From positions 1-64,000 of the forward strand of contig CAWFBJ010000015.1 of the NCBI GenBank assembly GCA_963814055.1: a stretch of 64,000 nt of DNA. Reading direction: 5' to 3'. Below, piece after piece: positions 1 through 7,469 of this stretch (positions within the stretch are counted from its first letter, which is position 1; the number at the start of each line of letters is the position of its first letter). Origin of the DNA: AWTP1-13 sp963814055. GTDB taxonomy: Bacteria; Pseudomonadota; Alphaproteobacteria; Rhizobiales; Hyphomicrobiaceae. The notes below the pieces were generated by a model that was given only the letters and a program-made list of their open reading frames with translations, did not search any database and was not told the DNA's origin. The position numbers were made by a program, and so were the translations under genes.

Positions 1-36
1 AGGGGGTCGCAGGTTCAAGTCCTGCCGGGATCGCCA
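1..36 (+). tRNA. 3' part of a tRNA-Arg(TCT)-like gene, cut by window start
   Basis: The window opens inside a tRNA 3' half: a variable loop, a T-arm with stem GCAGG/CCTGC and loop TTCAAGT, an acceptor 3' strand CGGGATC, discriminator G and an encoded CCA. The second copy of this sequence at 5424-5459 is preceded by the loop CTTCTAA, so the anticodon is read as TCT (Arg). This may be the functional tRNA gene whose 5' half lies outside the window, or another integration-site copy; the window cannot decide. Confidence 0.6.
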
Positions 37-276
37 ATAATTTCAAACTCTTACGATGCTCGGTCGTTCCGCAAGAAGTCGCGCCGCGGAACGTGGGCGG
101 AACCATCTGCCGCGTCTCCCGCGGGCGGTCGTCCATCGCAGCGGGCCGGTCTGTATCTGCGCAGTTCCTCCAAGTGTTCCCAGCCGCTCCCGCGTTTGAG
201 CCTCCAGAACTCCGCGCAACTTGAGGCCCAAAAAACGAGCGAGCAAATCATTGTGGTCATCCCACCTTGCCGACCT

Positions 277-576
277 TCATCTTCGTCGGTTGACGATCAT
301 GCCGAAGCCGAAGTAGCCAGCGAGCCAGGCAATGGGTAACGGGCCAAACGCGAGCGCAAGCGATAATATCCCGCTGGGAAGCGGCAACCGTTTCTCGACT
401 GTCTCACGCCACCTCCCGCGGCAATCGTCCTCCTCGTGCTTGTCGTCAAGGTCTGCGCATTGCGCGGAGACCTCCGCGACGGCCTGTTCGTGCACACGTT
501 GATCAAGGAAGTAGGCGCCGGTTGCCCAAATAGAGGAAAGCACAGTTCCGACGATCAATAAGTTGCGCGTTCGCAC
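277..576 (-). CDS. hypothetical membrane protein, two predicted membrane segments
   Basis: The 99-residue product is not recognised. It has a hydrophobic N-terminal segment (about residues 6-25), a charged Asp/Glu/Arg-rich middle with two cysteines (about 40-52), and a second hydrophobic segment (about 68-92) followed by an Arg-rich tail, suggesting a small inner-membrane protein with a polar loop. It lies in the gene-poor interval between two tRNA-Arg 3' copies. The amino-acid composition is protein-like, but no family or neighbour supports a function. Confidence 0.45.
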   Translation of the reverse strand: MRTRNLLIVGTVLSSIWATGAYFLDQRVHEQAVAEVSAQCADLDDKHEEDDCRGRWRETVEKRLPLPSGILSLALAFGPLPIAWLAGYFGFGMIVNRRR

Positions 577-601
577 GCTCCCCCCATCATCACGCCACGA
601 T

Positions 602-799
602 CTACACTGTTCTGGTTCCAGCGAGAGTGCGGAGGTGAAAAGTGACCGCTATGAGCCAATGCCGTCGCGCAGGGTGCAGCTCATCAAACGGGGTAGCGAC
701 CGCAACCCCCGCCCCATAGTGCCGGCTCAGTTCTTCCCACGCTTGGCGGGCTTCCTTTTTTGCTTGTTCGTAAGTCATAGGGATGGCCTCGATAGCCAA
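602..799 (-). CDS. hypothetical small protein
   Basis: A 65-residue reading frame with a plausible soluble composition (helical, rich in Ala, Glu and Arg) and internal methionines at residues 1 and 8. It is not recognised. Its only support is composition and its position 26 bp upstream, on the same strand, of the membrane protein ending at 277, so the two may be co-transcribed. The start is uncertain because ATG codons occur at both residue 1 and residue 8. Confidence 0.3.
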   Translation of the reverse strand: MAIEAIPMTYEQAKKEARQAWEELSRHYGAGVAVATPFDELHPARRHWLIAVTFHLRTLAGTRTV

Positions 800-847
800 A
801 TGCGCGGCAACCCCGTGCCGCCCGTCCCCTACGACCGCGCGTGGATG

Positions 848-1054
848 TCATGATTCGGTATCGGATGCAACGCGGGTGCAGCGCGTCACATGTAAACCAC
901 ACCTCGCAGGCGGCCGCGGCGGAGGCGGCTCTGGTCCAGGATCAGGCAGCGGTGGAATATTGACCTGCGGATTGGGATCGCCGGGAAGCGGTGGCCCTGG
1001 TGGTCGTGGCGGGTCTTCAGGGGGCTCTCCCTGCTGCGCCCCTTGTCCCTGCAT
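848..1054 (-). CDS. small proline-rich hypothetical protein
   Basis: A 68-residue reading frame. Residues about 9-48 are dominated by Pro, Gly, Asp and Glu (segments such as PPRPPGPPLPGDPNPQ and PDPGPEPPPPRPP), typical of short proline-rich proteins seen in Bradyrhizobium-like genomes. There is no predicted membrane segment. The opposite strand over the same bases is Gly-rich, which is what a proline-rich gene would give as a shadow, so the minus strand is preferred. Function is unknown. Confidence 0.4.
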   Translation of the reverse strand: MQGQGAQQGEPPEDPPRPPGPPLPGDPNPQVNIPPLPDPGPEPPPPRPPARCGLHVTRCTRVASDTES

Positions 1055-1324
1055 TTGACATTGCCATCGAATGCTCGCGACTGATCCAGGAAGCGCATGG
1101 GCTCCAGCTTAGCGAGCCCGACACTCCAAGTGTCAGCGTCGTTGACGGTAGCCCGCGCGTCTTGCCATCCAAAGCATCCATCAACAGCCGCTCCGGCGTT
1201 GGGATGTAGTTGCGCTTCTACCACACGAGCGTTCGCAAAGTCGTCGGTTCCGCAGATCGCTAGGCGCGACTTAGATATTCGTTGCTTGAGCTTTGCTCAT
1301 GACATTGGCAACGGAGACCTGGAA
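1055..1324. other. 270-bp non-coding stretch upstream of the BcsS-like gene
   Basis: No convincing gene is seen here. The interval should hold the promoter of the downstream outer-membrane protein. A purine-rich GGAGA lies 8 bases before the ATG at 1325. No clear -35/-10 pair could be picked by eye. Confidence 0.4.
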
Positions 1325-2092
1325 ATGGCGATGTGGAGAATCGGGTGCGCTGCGTTGGCGGGGACACTGGGTGTCTGCGCTGCGCTTTCAACGCCCGCCA
1401 TCGCCGGCGGCGGGGGACCTGCCGACGAGCCTGTCTATCGCGGGGTGATCGTGTCGGGCGCCGACATGACCCGGAACGCGGATGAAGCCTATACCGGGGC
1501 CTATTACGCCTTCAACGGCGACCTCAGCCGCGAAGGTTTCATTCTGCGCCTGTTCGGTACTAGGGGCTTTTACGACTACCGTACCATCGACAATGACGGC
1601 AACTACTGGCAAGGCGACCTGATGGTCGGCTATCAGTGGGTGCGCGGCCGGGTCGATGTGGGTGTGTATGTCGGTGTGGACTATCAGAACTACGACACCG
1701 CGGTGCCAGACCCGTTCAACAAACTCAACGGCAGCGAGACGGGCTTCAAGGTGGCCTTCGATCTCGAATCGAACGACCGCAGCAATTCGCCGCTCTATGT
1801 GGCACTGAACGGCAGCTACTCGACGGCTTTCGACACCTACTACGTCCTTGGTCGCGTGGGCCGTACCTTCGGTCGCTTCACTGTCGGACCGGAAGCCTGG
1901 GCCTTGGGAGACATTACCGGTGATGCGCAGCGGCTTGGCGCCTTCGTCTCGATGGAGATTCCGATGGGTCATACCACCGGCACTCTCACGCTCTCTGCTG
2001 GTCGTCAGTTCGGCGATGAGCTGGTCACGAGCAAAGGCTTCGACGACGGCGCTTATGGCACGGTGAACTTCCGTATCCCCATCGGTCGCTAA
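1325..2092 (+). CDS. BcsS-like outer-membrane beta-barrel protein
   Basis: A 255-residue product with a signal peptide (about residues 1-28, hydrophobic core then SxPAIA, cleavage before GGGG) and a body of alternating aromatic/hydrophobic and polar residues (YAFNGDLSREGFILRLFG, GYQWVRGRVDVGVYVGVDY) ending in IPIGR, as in a beta-barrel. The 'NGDLxREGFxLRxF' stretch matches my recollection of the BcsS family, encoded with alphaproteobacterial cellulose synthesis genes, but no bcs genes are nearby. The ATG at 1325 is chosen because it has an upstream GGAGA and directly begins the signal peptide; the frame remains open upstream to 1097. A strong terminator follows. Confidence 0.65.
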   Translation: MAMWRIGCAALAGTLGVCAALSTPAIAGGGGPADEPVYRGVIVSGADMTRNADEAYTGAYYAFNGDLSREGFILRLFGTRGFYDYRTIDNDGNYWQGDLMVGYQWVRGRVDVGVYVGVDYQNYDTAVPDPFNKLNGSETGFKVAFDLESNDRSNSPLYVALNGSYSTAFDTYYVLGRVGRTFGRFTVGPEAWALGDITGDAQRLGAFVSMEIPMGHTTGTLTLSAGRQFGDELVTSKGFDDGAYGTVNFRIPIGR

Positions 2093-2135
2093 TCGAATCT
2101 CTGATCAAGCTTCGATAGTACGCTCAAAAAGAAAG

Positions 2136-2160
2136 CCGCGGCCCGAGGCCGCGGTTTTTT
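2136..2160 (+). terminator. rho-independent terminator after the BcsS-like gene
   Basis: A perfect 8-bp stem, CCGCGGCC / GGCCGCGG, with a 3-base loop is followed by six T residues, 44 bp after the stop codon at 2092. Confidence 0.9.
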
Positions 2161-2338
2161 GTATGGTAGCCACATACAGTGAACTGCAGGCACCTCGCGT
2201 GCGGCGCCTCAAGCGGGACGAACGCAAGCGCCAGGAGCGAAGCAAGCGTATGCGCGATCCAGGATTACGTTGCTGAGCCCTGACGCACATCCTCATTCTT
2301 GCTGGCCCGCATCAGCTTGCCTTCGCGACCGTTTGGTT

Positions 2339-2476
2339 GTGGGGCGCTATGACTTAGAGTTCAGTGAGCTACATAGCGAAGAAGCCTTCGACATGGTACT
2401 GAGGAAAGTCGCGTCAGCGCCGCCGCCTAAGACAGTGCAGAAGCGGAAACGAGCCAAGTCAGCCAAGCGGAAGTAG
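2339..2476 (+). CDS. hypothetical small basic protein
   Basis: A 45-residue frame from a GTG; it contains an acidic first half and a Lys/Arg-rich tail (residues about 30-45, with 'APPPKTV' before the basic run). Short proteins ending in 'xALRKxxxxPPxPxxxKxK' are frequent in Bradyrhizobium-like genomes, and this one resembles them. The start is uncertain: the frame is open back to 2270 and an internal ATG lies at 2393. Function is unknown. Confidence 0.35.
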   Translation: MGRYDLEFSELHSEEAFDMVLRKVASAPPPKTVQKRKRAKSAKRK

Positions 2477-2505
2477 CTCGCGGACTTGTTAGAAGTGTCC
2501 GGGCC

Positions 2506-2697
2506 ATGTCACGGCTACGCAACTGGACAAACTCACTGGCCAATGCCTCGCTGATGCTGGTAGGCGCGGGAGGCCTTCTCTTTTTCGGCAGCTTGCTGTT
2601 CGGAGTTCTGGGTGAGGCTAGCGTTGTTGCCGCCGCTCTTTTGATAGCGGGTGGCCTCGCCATAGCGCTTGTCCGAGAGTTGTGGATTCAGCGCTAG
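2506..2697 (+). CDS. hypothetical two-segment membrane protein
   Basis: A 63-residue product with two hydrophobic segments (about residues 14-35 and 38-56) joined by a short turn and ending in a basic RELWIQR tail. It is not recognised. It sits alone among other small genes of the tRNA-flanked interval. No strong ribosome binding site is visible before the ATG. A 9-bp hairpin follows at 2729-2754. Confidence 0.4.
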   Translation: MSRLRNWTNSLANASLMLVGAGGLLFFGSLLFGVLGEASVVAAALLIAGGLAIALVRELWIQR

Positions 2698-2728
2698 CTG
2701 CCTTCAAGATCAGGTCGCACAAAAGGAT

Positions 2729-2754
2729 GAGCCCCGGATCGGGCGCCGGGGCTC
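2729..2754 (+). terminator. GC-rich hairpin, weak terminator candidate
   Basis: A perfect 9-bp inverted repeat, GAGCCCCGG / CCGGGGCTC with an 8-base loop, lies 32 bp after the stop codon at 2697. It has no T-run on the plus strand, so termination is only a possibility. Confidence 0.35.
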
Positions 2755-2876
2755 TGAGGAAACATCGCTGGGAACAAGCGCCACTCATCAGGCATTCTCA
2801 GCGCCCAGCCGGTCAAGCCTACGCTGATGCTAAGGACAGCGCGCTAACCCAAGTTAGAGCAGTAGCACCGAGAATC

Positions 2877-2900
2877 GGCCCGCCTAGATGGCGGGGCTTT
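2877..2900 (+). terminator. hairpin with short T-run
   Basis: GGCCCGCC / GGCGGGGC pairs at seven of eight positions around a 5-base loop and is followed by TTT. It resembles the better terminators at 3426 and 4474 in the same interval. Confidence 0.35.
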
Positions 2901-2921
2901 GCATTTGGAGGATGGATGACT

Positions 2922-3086
2922 TCAGGACATCTCGATCTGTATTTGCAGTCCGCACACGGGGCACTGGAACCGATCATCCTTCGTATCCGAGGGAATGGGC
3001 GTCATCGCAACTTCCGCTTCGTTGCGAATCCAGCAACCGGGGCATTGGAGATTCCCAGCGACCTCTTGAGTGAACCATCGGCTTTC
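2922..3086 (-). pseudogene. possible zinc-ribbon protein remnant
   Basis: On the minus strand, one frame reads two paired-cysteine motifs, CPGC then CPVCG, 33 residues apart between first cysteines, and ends with TGA at 2922-2924. This is the layout of a small zinc-ribbon protein. No ATG, GTG or TTG precedes the first motif before an in-frame stop upstream; the only internal ATG lies between the two motifs. It is therefore read as a decayed or frame-disrupted gene. The evidence is just the four cysteines, so the call is weak. Confidence 0.3.
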
Positions 3087-3218
3087 GGATCGGGCGCATG
3101 CTTAATTCCAGCCTTGTGCCCTACAGCACTGCGCGGCGATCCCGCGACCCTCATATCTCCGGAAGCGAACACCGACGGCAATCGCGCTGATCAACTCGCC
3201 AAACTGTGGAGAGTGACC

Positions 3219-3401
3219 ATGAAAACTTTGGTATCCGCGCTTGTCGCACTCACGTTCATCACTGGCGTCGTCGGCCCTGCCATCGCCGCCGAGCCGTTCT
3301 CGATCAAGACGCTCGACCAGGACCACCGTGGCGGTCACGGTTACTCAGGTAGCGTAATCGAGCAGCTCGACAAGGAAGGCCGTGGCGGACACGCCACGTA
3401 A
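3219..3401 (+). CDS. small secreted hypothetical protein
   Basis: A 60-residue product with a clear signal peptide (residues 1-23, cleavage likely after AIAA) and a short mature part carrying two copies of an (H/E)RGGHG-like motif (DHRGGHGYSG and EGRGGHAT). The start is set at the ATG at 3219 because it begins the signal peptide; the frame is open far upstream. Short exported proteins beginning MKTLVSALVAL are common in Bradyrhizobium-like genomes. Function is unknown; the His/Gly repeats could bind metal but this is inference. Confidence 0.55.
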   Translation: MKTLVSALVALTFITGVVGPAIAAEPFSIKTLDQDHRGGHGYSGSVIEQLDKEGRGGHAT

Positions 3402-3425
3402 CTCCGGTCGAATTCCGACAACAAG

Positions 3426-3454
3426 GCCCGCTGGCGACATGCTGGCGGGCTTTT
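3426..3454 (+). terminator. rho-independent terminator after the small secreted protein
   Basis: GCCCGC and GCGGGC pair across a 13-base loop and are followed by TTTT, 25 bp after the stop at 3401. Confidence 0.6.
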
Positions 3455-3534
3455 GCATTGTGGAATCAGGTTCAGCCGAAAGCGACAACAACCGCGCGGT
3501 CAAGACTGACGCGCGTTCGCGTGGCCTCGGCCCA

Positions 3535-3723
3535 CTAGCGCCGGCCGCGGCTCCGCTGCTCGAGCTCGTCCTGAACCGAACTCGTCCATCCCATCGCATG
3601 AATGAAGCTTGAGAGCGCTCCTAGCGCCGCCGATCGTTCTTGTCGGGTAAGCCCGCGCTTGTCGCGCCACGCTTCATAGGCATCCACGACTGCGCGAAAG
3701 GCTTGTTTCGGCTCCGCACTCAT
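3535..3723 (-). CDS. hypothetical small helical protein
   Basis: A 62-residue product, predicted mostly helical and soluble, with the segment AYEAWRDKRGLTRQERSAAL in its centre and a basic C-terminus. It is not recognised. Its composition is much more protein-like than the opposite strand. It converges with the secreted protein ending at 3401. No function can be proposed. Confidence 0.45.
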   Translation of the reverse strand: MSAEPKQAFRAVVDAYEAWRDKRGLTRQERSAALGALSSFIHAMGWTSSVQDELEQRSRGRR

Positions 3724-4173
3724 GAAGCCAGTTTAGGACGGCACCACTCCAAAAGCAGCCGCTACACGTAGCGCTCAAACTGTGCGTGCATGCAATATGT
3801 TGGTACGTTCCGCTGGCGTGTCGAGCTTCCTATTCCTTCAACGAGGTTGCGGATAAGTGCCGACCGTGCAGCACACGACGGGTGCACACGTCCACCCGCA
3901 ATCGCCTCCAGCACAACTGCGTAGTTACACCGATATCTGCTGCATCCGTTAATGGTGATGGTGCCCTTGTCGTTTACTAGTGCAGGGGTGCCAAACCATG
4001 CGGAACTAAGTGATTAGTGAATTGGGCGAGGTTTTGTGGATCGCGTCGATGGTGGTTGGTCTTTCAGTAGCCGGGGTCGGTCTGGCCGTGGCCCTGACGT
4101 TGACGCTCGGCGCCATATTTTAGTGGCTAGCTCTGGCGTCGCCAGCATTCGTCGGAACCACTTCACACAAACA
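3724..4173. other. 450-bp stretch without a supported gene
   Basis: Several short frames exist but none has a coding-like composition or a ribosome binding site. The sequence is less GC-rich than the rest of the window, in keeping with accessory DNA. Confidence 0.4.
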
Positions 4174-4398
4174 ATGTTCGCCAATCTGCAAGCCAACTTA
4201 AGCGTTGGCCCAAGGGGAAGGAGCCAGGCGGAAAAGGTTGAGCGGGCTCAAATGATCCAGGGAACGAAACAAGCCACTGTCGTCGGTTTGGCCCTGCTGG
4301 GACTGTTTCACGTGGTGGCTGCAAGAGAGAGCGTCGGGGTTCCAATTCTTATCGCGTCATTGGTGCTTTGGTGGCGCTGGCTGGAAGACAGGCGGTGA
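4174..4398 (+). CDS. hypothetical small membrane protein
   Basis: From the ATG at 4174 this is a 74-residue product with a polar N-terminal third and a C-terminal hydrophobic hairpin (about residues 33-66) ending WRWLEDRR. A second start at 4252 would leave a 48-residue protein consisting almost entirely of the two membrane segments. Neither start has a good ribosome binding site. It is not recognised. A bidirectional terminator follows at 4474. Confidence 0.35.
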   Translation: MFANLQANLSVGPRGRSQAEKVERAQMIQGTKQATVVGLALLGLFHVVAARESVGVPILIASLVLWWRWLEDRR

Positions 4399-4473
4399 GG
4401 ATCATCTGCGGTTCCTTTTGATATGCACCGCGTAAAGAGCTGCAACTTTCTTCTCATCCATCCCGCCTAGTAT

Positions 4474-4498
4474 AAAACCCGCCATCTAGGCGGGTTTT
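4474..4498. terminator. bidirectional rho-independent terminator
   Basis: AAAACCCGCC and GGCGGGTTTT form a perfect 10-bp stem with a 5-base loop. The A-run before and T-run after the stem mean it can work on either strand. Confidence 0.85.
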
Positions 4499-4593
4499 CC
4501 CGTTCGAAATCGCGCCACATACCCCATTGACGGCCGTCTGGGTGTTCCTAAATCTTCGGCCAGTAAGCGCTAGCTCAACCATGGAGAAAGTCC

Positions 4594-4869
4594 ATGAAAG
4601 CCCGCAAGCTGATCGAAGGCGCCATCTACGGCCCAGAGACCTTAAAAGTCATCTGCAAGGCATTTGACGACGGATGGTCCGAGATCGCCGGCCACTTCAC
4701 GCACAGCGCACAGCAATCCCAGTCAGCGCGACTAAAGCTCGCCAAGGCCGTTCTGGTTGTTGCGCGGGACGACAGCTGTGACTCCGACGAGGTGAAGAAC
4801 CAAGCGCTTCAGATCATGGCCACGAAATACCGCAAACAGCCGGACCCGGGGGCGCCTGTTTCGACCTGA
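4594..4869 (+). CDS. conserved hypothetical protein (Bradyrhizobium-type)
   Basis: A 91-residue soluble product starting MKARKLIEGAIYGPETL with a GGAGAAAG ribosome binding site 5 bases before the ATG. The predicted structure is helical. It resembles a small hypothetical family widespread in Bradyrhizobium-like genomes (recollection, no search). The role is unknown. Its 3' end overlaps, on the opposite strand, the reading frame of the interrupted gene at 4809-5090. Confidence 0.6.
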   Translation: MKARKLIEGAIYGPETLKVICKAFDDGWSEIAGHFTHSAQQSQSARLKLAKAVLVVARDDSCDSDEVKNQALQIMATKYRKQPDPGAPVST

Positions 4870-5090
4870 TCACCGCCGCCGCCCGTGATTGCCAGTATCC
4901 CTTTCACCAGCGCTTCCGCCTCGGCCGTGAACGGCGGCTCGACGTATTCCTCAGCCGGCACCGATCCCGGAGGTGCATGGGTCTACACGGCTTCCCGGAT
5001 CATGCGCAAGGCCGCTCGGCAGTTCTTGATGTTGTCACGGAAGACCTCGCGCTCAAGCTCCAAACGGGCGATGGCGTCGTTTTCGTTCAT
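4809..5090 (-). pseudogene. conserved small protein interrupted by an amber codon
   Basis: From ATG at 5090 the minus strand encodes a helical 35-residue segment (ARLELEREVFRDNIKNCRAA then MIREAV) and then meets TAG at 4983-4985. The same frame continues with protein-like sequence (THAPPGSVPAEEYVEPPFTA) to TGA at 4809. A GAG codon would be expected at the stop, so a single G-to-T change is enough to explain it. I recall an intact version of this protein in related genomes. The 3' tail overlapping the plus-strand gene may not be part of the original protein. Confidence 0.5.
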
Positions 5091-5411
5091 GGTCCCATCA
5101 CTTCCTCACCCGCTGAAATATGATTACTGACACGTAATGCGGAGCACAAGTTTCGCGCGCCTTTGATACGGAACTCGGCGCGCGCGCCAATCGGGCTTCG
5201 CGTGCTGAACCTCCCGGTCCGTTGCAAGAACAAGTCCGCTTTGTCTCGGCATGCTTCGGCCCTCGGGGCAATCTGGGGGCAAATGGAAGCTGTGATTTGG
5301 TACGTCTCGTCAAGACGCCTTGAGACTGATTTTTCGCAGAAGATGCGGCGACAACAATTGTTTACGCGTAGCAGGGGGTTTCACGCGAATGCGTCGGATA
5401 TCGCGTCGCCC
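5091..5411. other. 320-bp stretch before the second tRNA-Arg 3' copy
   Basis: Nothing convincing is seen on either strand. This is the right-hand junction region of the first tRNA-flanked interval. Confidence 0.4.
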
Positions 5412-5459
5412 AATCTTCTAAGCAGGGGGTCGCAGGTTCGAGCCCTGCCGGGATCGCCA
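5412..5459 (+). repeat. tRNA-Arg(TCT) 3' half, attachment-site-like copy
   Basis: The sequence CTTCTAA (anticodon loop with TCT) is followed by the variable loop, a T-arm GCAGG-TTCGAGC-CCTGC, and CGGGATC-G-CCA. Positions 5424-5459 match 1-36 with two differences. The 5' half needed for a complete tRNA (a GATCCCG acceptor strand) is absent upstream, so this is a fragment, as left at one end of an element integrated into a tRNA gene. Confidence 0.75.
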
Positions 5460-5589
5460 TGTCTTCAACATCGTAACGACATAGAGCGCGAAGCCCGTGG
5501 GCTTTGGGTGGGCACCCGATCAGCGTTGCCGCGCCCTTTCGGCACCCTGCTCGTCGACATTTGGAGCAGCCGGAAACTCGGCAAACGCA

Positions 5590-6006
5590 TTACCGCGCGC
5601 CGGCGCCGATGTGGGCGATGGCTTCGATCTCTACCTTCAGCGACGGCTCGGCAAGGGCTGCGACCTGCACCAGGGTGCTGGCAGGAAAATTGCCGGTGAA
5701 AAATTCGCGGCGCGCGCGCCAGACCTTATCGCGCTGCAGGATATCGGTGACGAAGATCGTGACCCTCACAACGTCGGCCATAGCGCCGCCGGCTGCTTCC
5801 ACGAGGTTCTTGATCTTGAGGAAGATCATCTTGGCCTGCTCGTATTCGTCCCCCGCAACTACCTTGCCGTCACTGCCGCGAGAGACCATGCCGGCAATGT
5901 ATGCGACACCATCCACTACCAAACAGTTGGACCACGTGCCTTCCGCCGGCTCCGAAACCTGCGGGCTGATGGCGCGTTTGATGCGTGCGGTGCCCGTACT
6001 TGTCAT
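5590..6006 (-). CDS. RidA/YjgF-family protein
   Basis: A 138-residue product of the usual Rid length. The family pattern is visible: 'WSNCLVVDGVAYIAGM' near residue 26, 'AKMIFLKIKNLVEAAGG' in the middle, 'DVVRVTIFVTDI' and a C-terminal 'STLVQVAALAEPSLKVEIEA', the strand that carries the conserved RidA Arg/Glu region. RidA proteins hydrolyse reactive enamine/imine intermediates or act in specific catabolic pathways, as trimers in the cytoplasm. The canonical catalytic Arg in 'RxxVxV' is not obvious, so a catabolic Rid subgroup is more likely. It is the last gene of a minus-strand group with HdrC- and HdrB-like proteins. Confidence 0.8.
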   Translation of the reverse strand: MTSTGTARIKRAISPQVSEPAEGTWSNCLVVDGVAYIAGMVSRGSDGKVVAGDEYEQAKMIFLKIKNLVEAAGGAMADVVRVTIFVTDILQRDKVWRARREFFTGNFPASTLVQVAALAEPSLKVEIEAIAHIGAGAR

Positions 6007-6054
6007 GAGGCCTCCAAAACGTATGGATGCTTCTGCGGGAGCATCCGCATCGAT

Positions 6055-6921
6055 CTACTCAGTAACGCGGCTCGTAACACTCGGCGGCGGCGCCGGCCTG
6101 CGCAGCTCGGTCTCGACAAGAACCTGATACTTTGCCGGGTCGGCTCTTTCGATGGCAGCGATGTCGGGCGCGCCGCCCTTGCGCCAGCCGACATAGGCGT
6201 CGCTGGCTTCGATGCCCATGCCCTCAGCGACGAGCTGCACCCAGTTGCGGACACCGATGCCCCCCCTGCCGTCCCAAGCTGCGAGTTCGCGATGGCAGGG
6301 ATGGAAGATGGTGCCGATCGTGTCTGCCCGGTGTGCAACCGCCGCCGCCCACGTTTCGTTCAATGCAGAAGCCAGCGCCCCCGGCACCGGAGCCAACGCG
6401 CTGCACATGTGTCCAGGGTGGGCGGGCCCTTCGATGAGCTCCAGGCCGGGAACACGCGCCAGCAAGCTCGCCACGCGATCGTTGACCGGCACGTGCGTGG
6501 CAAATCCAAGGTGCCGATGCAGGAGCACGCGGCGGTTCACTGGAACGCGTAGCAGCGGGGCAAGCTTCTCGGCTCTATCTGCCAGCAGCTCGGTGATATG
6601 GGCGATGTCGAATTCTGTGGCATTGCCCGGCGCCATGATGTCGGACATGTGCATGTGACAAGACGGGCACCAGGTCACAACCGTTCGTCGCCCTTCCTTT
6701 TCAGCGGCCTCGTTGAAGCGTCCGACGGTACGCGCTGCCATATTGCTCGCCCCGTGCGGTTGATGATCGTGCGCGGTGCCGCAGCAGTGGGCCGGCCCAC
6801 CCGCGGCGTTCACGTCGTAGCCCGCTCGCTCCAGGAGCAGGATCGACAGCCGGATCATCTCGGCATGGCGCAGCATGTTGCAGCCGAACCAGAACGTAAT
6901 GCGATCGGTTGCTACATCCAC
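6055..6921 (-). CDS. HdrB-like CCG-domain iron-sulfur protein
   Basis: A 288-residue cytoplasmic protein with an N-terminal cysteine-rich CCG motif: FGCN near residue 14, CCG 31 residues later, then CPSC about 37 residues further. This fits the C-X31-39-CC-X35-37-CxxC pattern that binds the non-cubane cluster of heterodisulfide reductase subunit B. The second CCG motif is degenerate (GHMC and HPCHRE remain). It overlaps the preceding HdrC-like gene by 10 bp, so the two are probably translationally coupled and form an HdrBC-type electron-transfer module. The partner oxidoreductase and substrate are unknown. Confidence 0.75.
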   Translation of the reverse strand: MDVATDRITFWFGCNMLRHAEMIRLSILLLERAGYDVNAAGGPAHCCGTAHDHQPHGASNMAARTVGRFNEAAEKEGRRTVVTWCPSCHMHMSDIMAPGNATEFDIAHITELLADRAEKLAPLLRVPVNRRVLLHRHLGFATHVPVNDRVASLLARVPGLELIEGPAHPGHMCSALAPVPGALASALNETWAAAVAHRADTIGTIFHPCHRELAAWDGRGGIGVRNWVQLVAEGMGIEASDAYVGWRKGGAPDIAAIERADPAKYQVLVETELRRPAPPPSVTSRVTE

Positions 6922-7343
6922 TTGGCAAGCTCCTCGTCGCTGAGCTGTAGCCGCGCAAAGATCTTGACGCGCGGAAACAACGTGGGGTCGTTCTTGGCCG
7001 TCAATTGGAACGTGTCATTGAGGGCGCGCTGTTTGGCAATCCGGATCAGCAGCATCGCGTCGAGACCTGAATCCTTTTGCGGGCACGCGTCAACGCATAG
7101 ACCGCTCTTGGTGCAGGCTCCCACCCAAGAGATCGTCTCTGCAAGCGCTGCTTCGCCTTTCGCCAGGTTGCGAAGTCCCTCCGTGGCCGACTGCGCATCA
7201 AACTGGCGCAGGCCTATATGGTCGACCATGGGGCACACGCTGAAGCAGGCGCCGCAGGCCGTGCACAGCGACGCAAGTTCTGGCCCGGCATTGGCCAGAA
7301 AAGCTTTAGTTGTCCCGGCGCGCGGGTTTTGCAGCTCGGTCAT
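6912..7343 (-). CDS. HdrC-like 4Fe-4S protein
   Basis: A 143-residue protein with two [4Fe-4S] motifs, CTACGACFSVCP (residues about 27-38) and CTKSGLCVDACP (about 77-88), the spacing of HdrC-type subunits. The start is the ATG at 7343, which gives the domain without extension; the frame is open to 8714 across the transporter gene, which is fortuitous. It precedes and overlaps the HdrB-like gene and likely passes electrons to its cluster. A tRNA-Arg 3' copy lies 127 bp upstream. Confidence 0.75.
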   Translation of the reverse strand: MTELQNPRAGTTKAFLANAGPELASLCTACGACFSVCPMVDHIGLRQFDAQSATEGLRNLAKGEAALAETISWVGACTKSGLCVDACPQKDSGLDAMLLIRIAKQRALNDTFQLTAKNDPTLFPRVKIFARLQLSDEELAKWM

Positions 7344-7469
7344 GTGGGCAAGGTGCGACGCACGAGCCCTATGGTCAAGCCTGCGGGGTTGCGCTGGTGG
7401 CCTGTGTGTTCCGACATCGCCTGTAAGGCATTGAGGCGCCACGACGAGAACGTTGCGGGAATTGTCAGT

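Noticed and set aside
5384..5459. A complete tRNA gene at the second repeat
   Set aside because: The acceptor 5' strand GATCCCG and a D-arm are missing from the 75 bases that would be needed, so only the 3' half exists.
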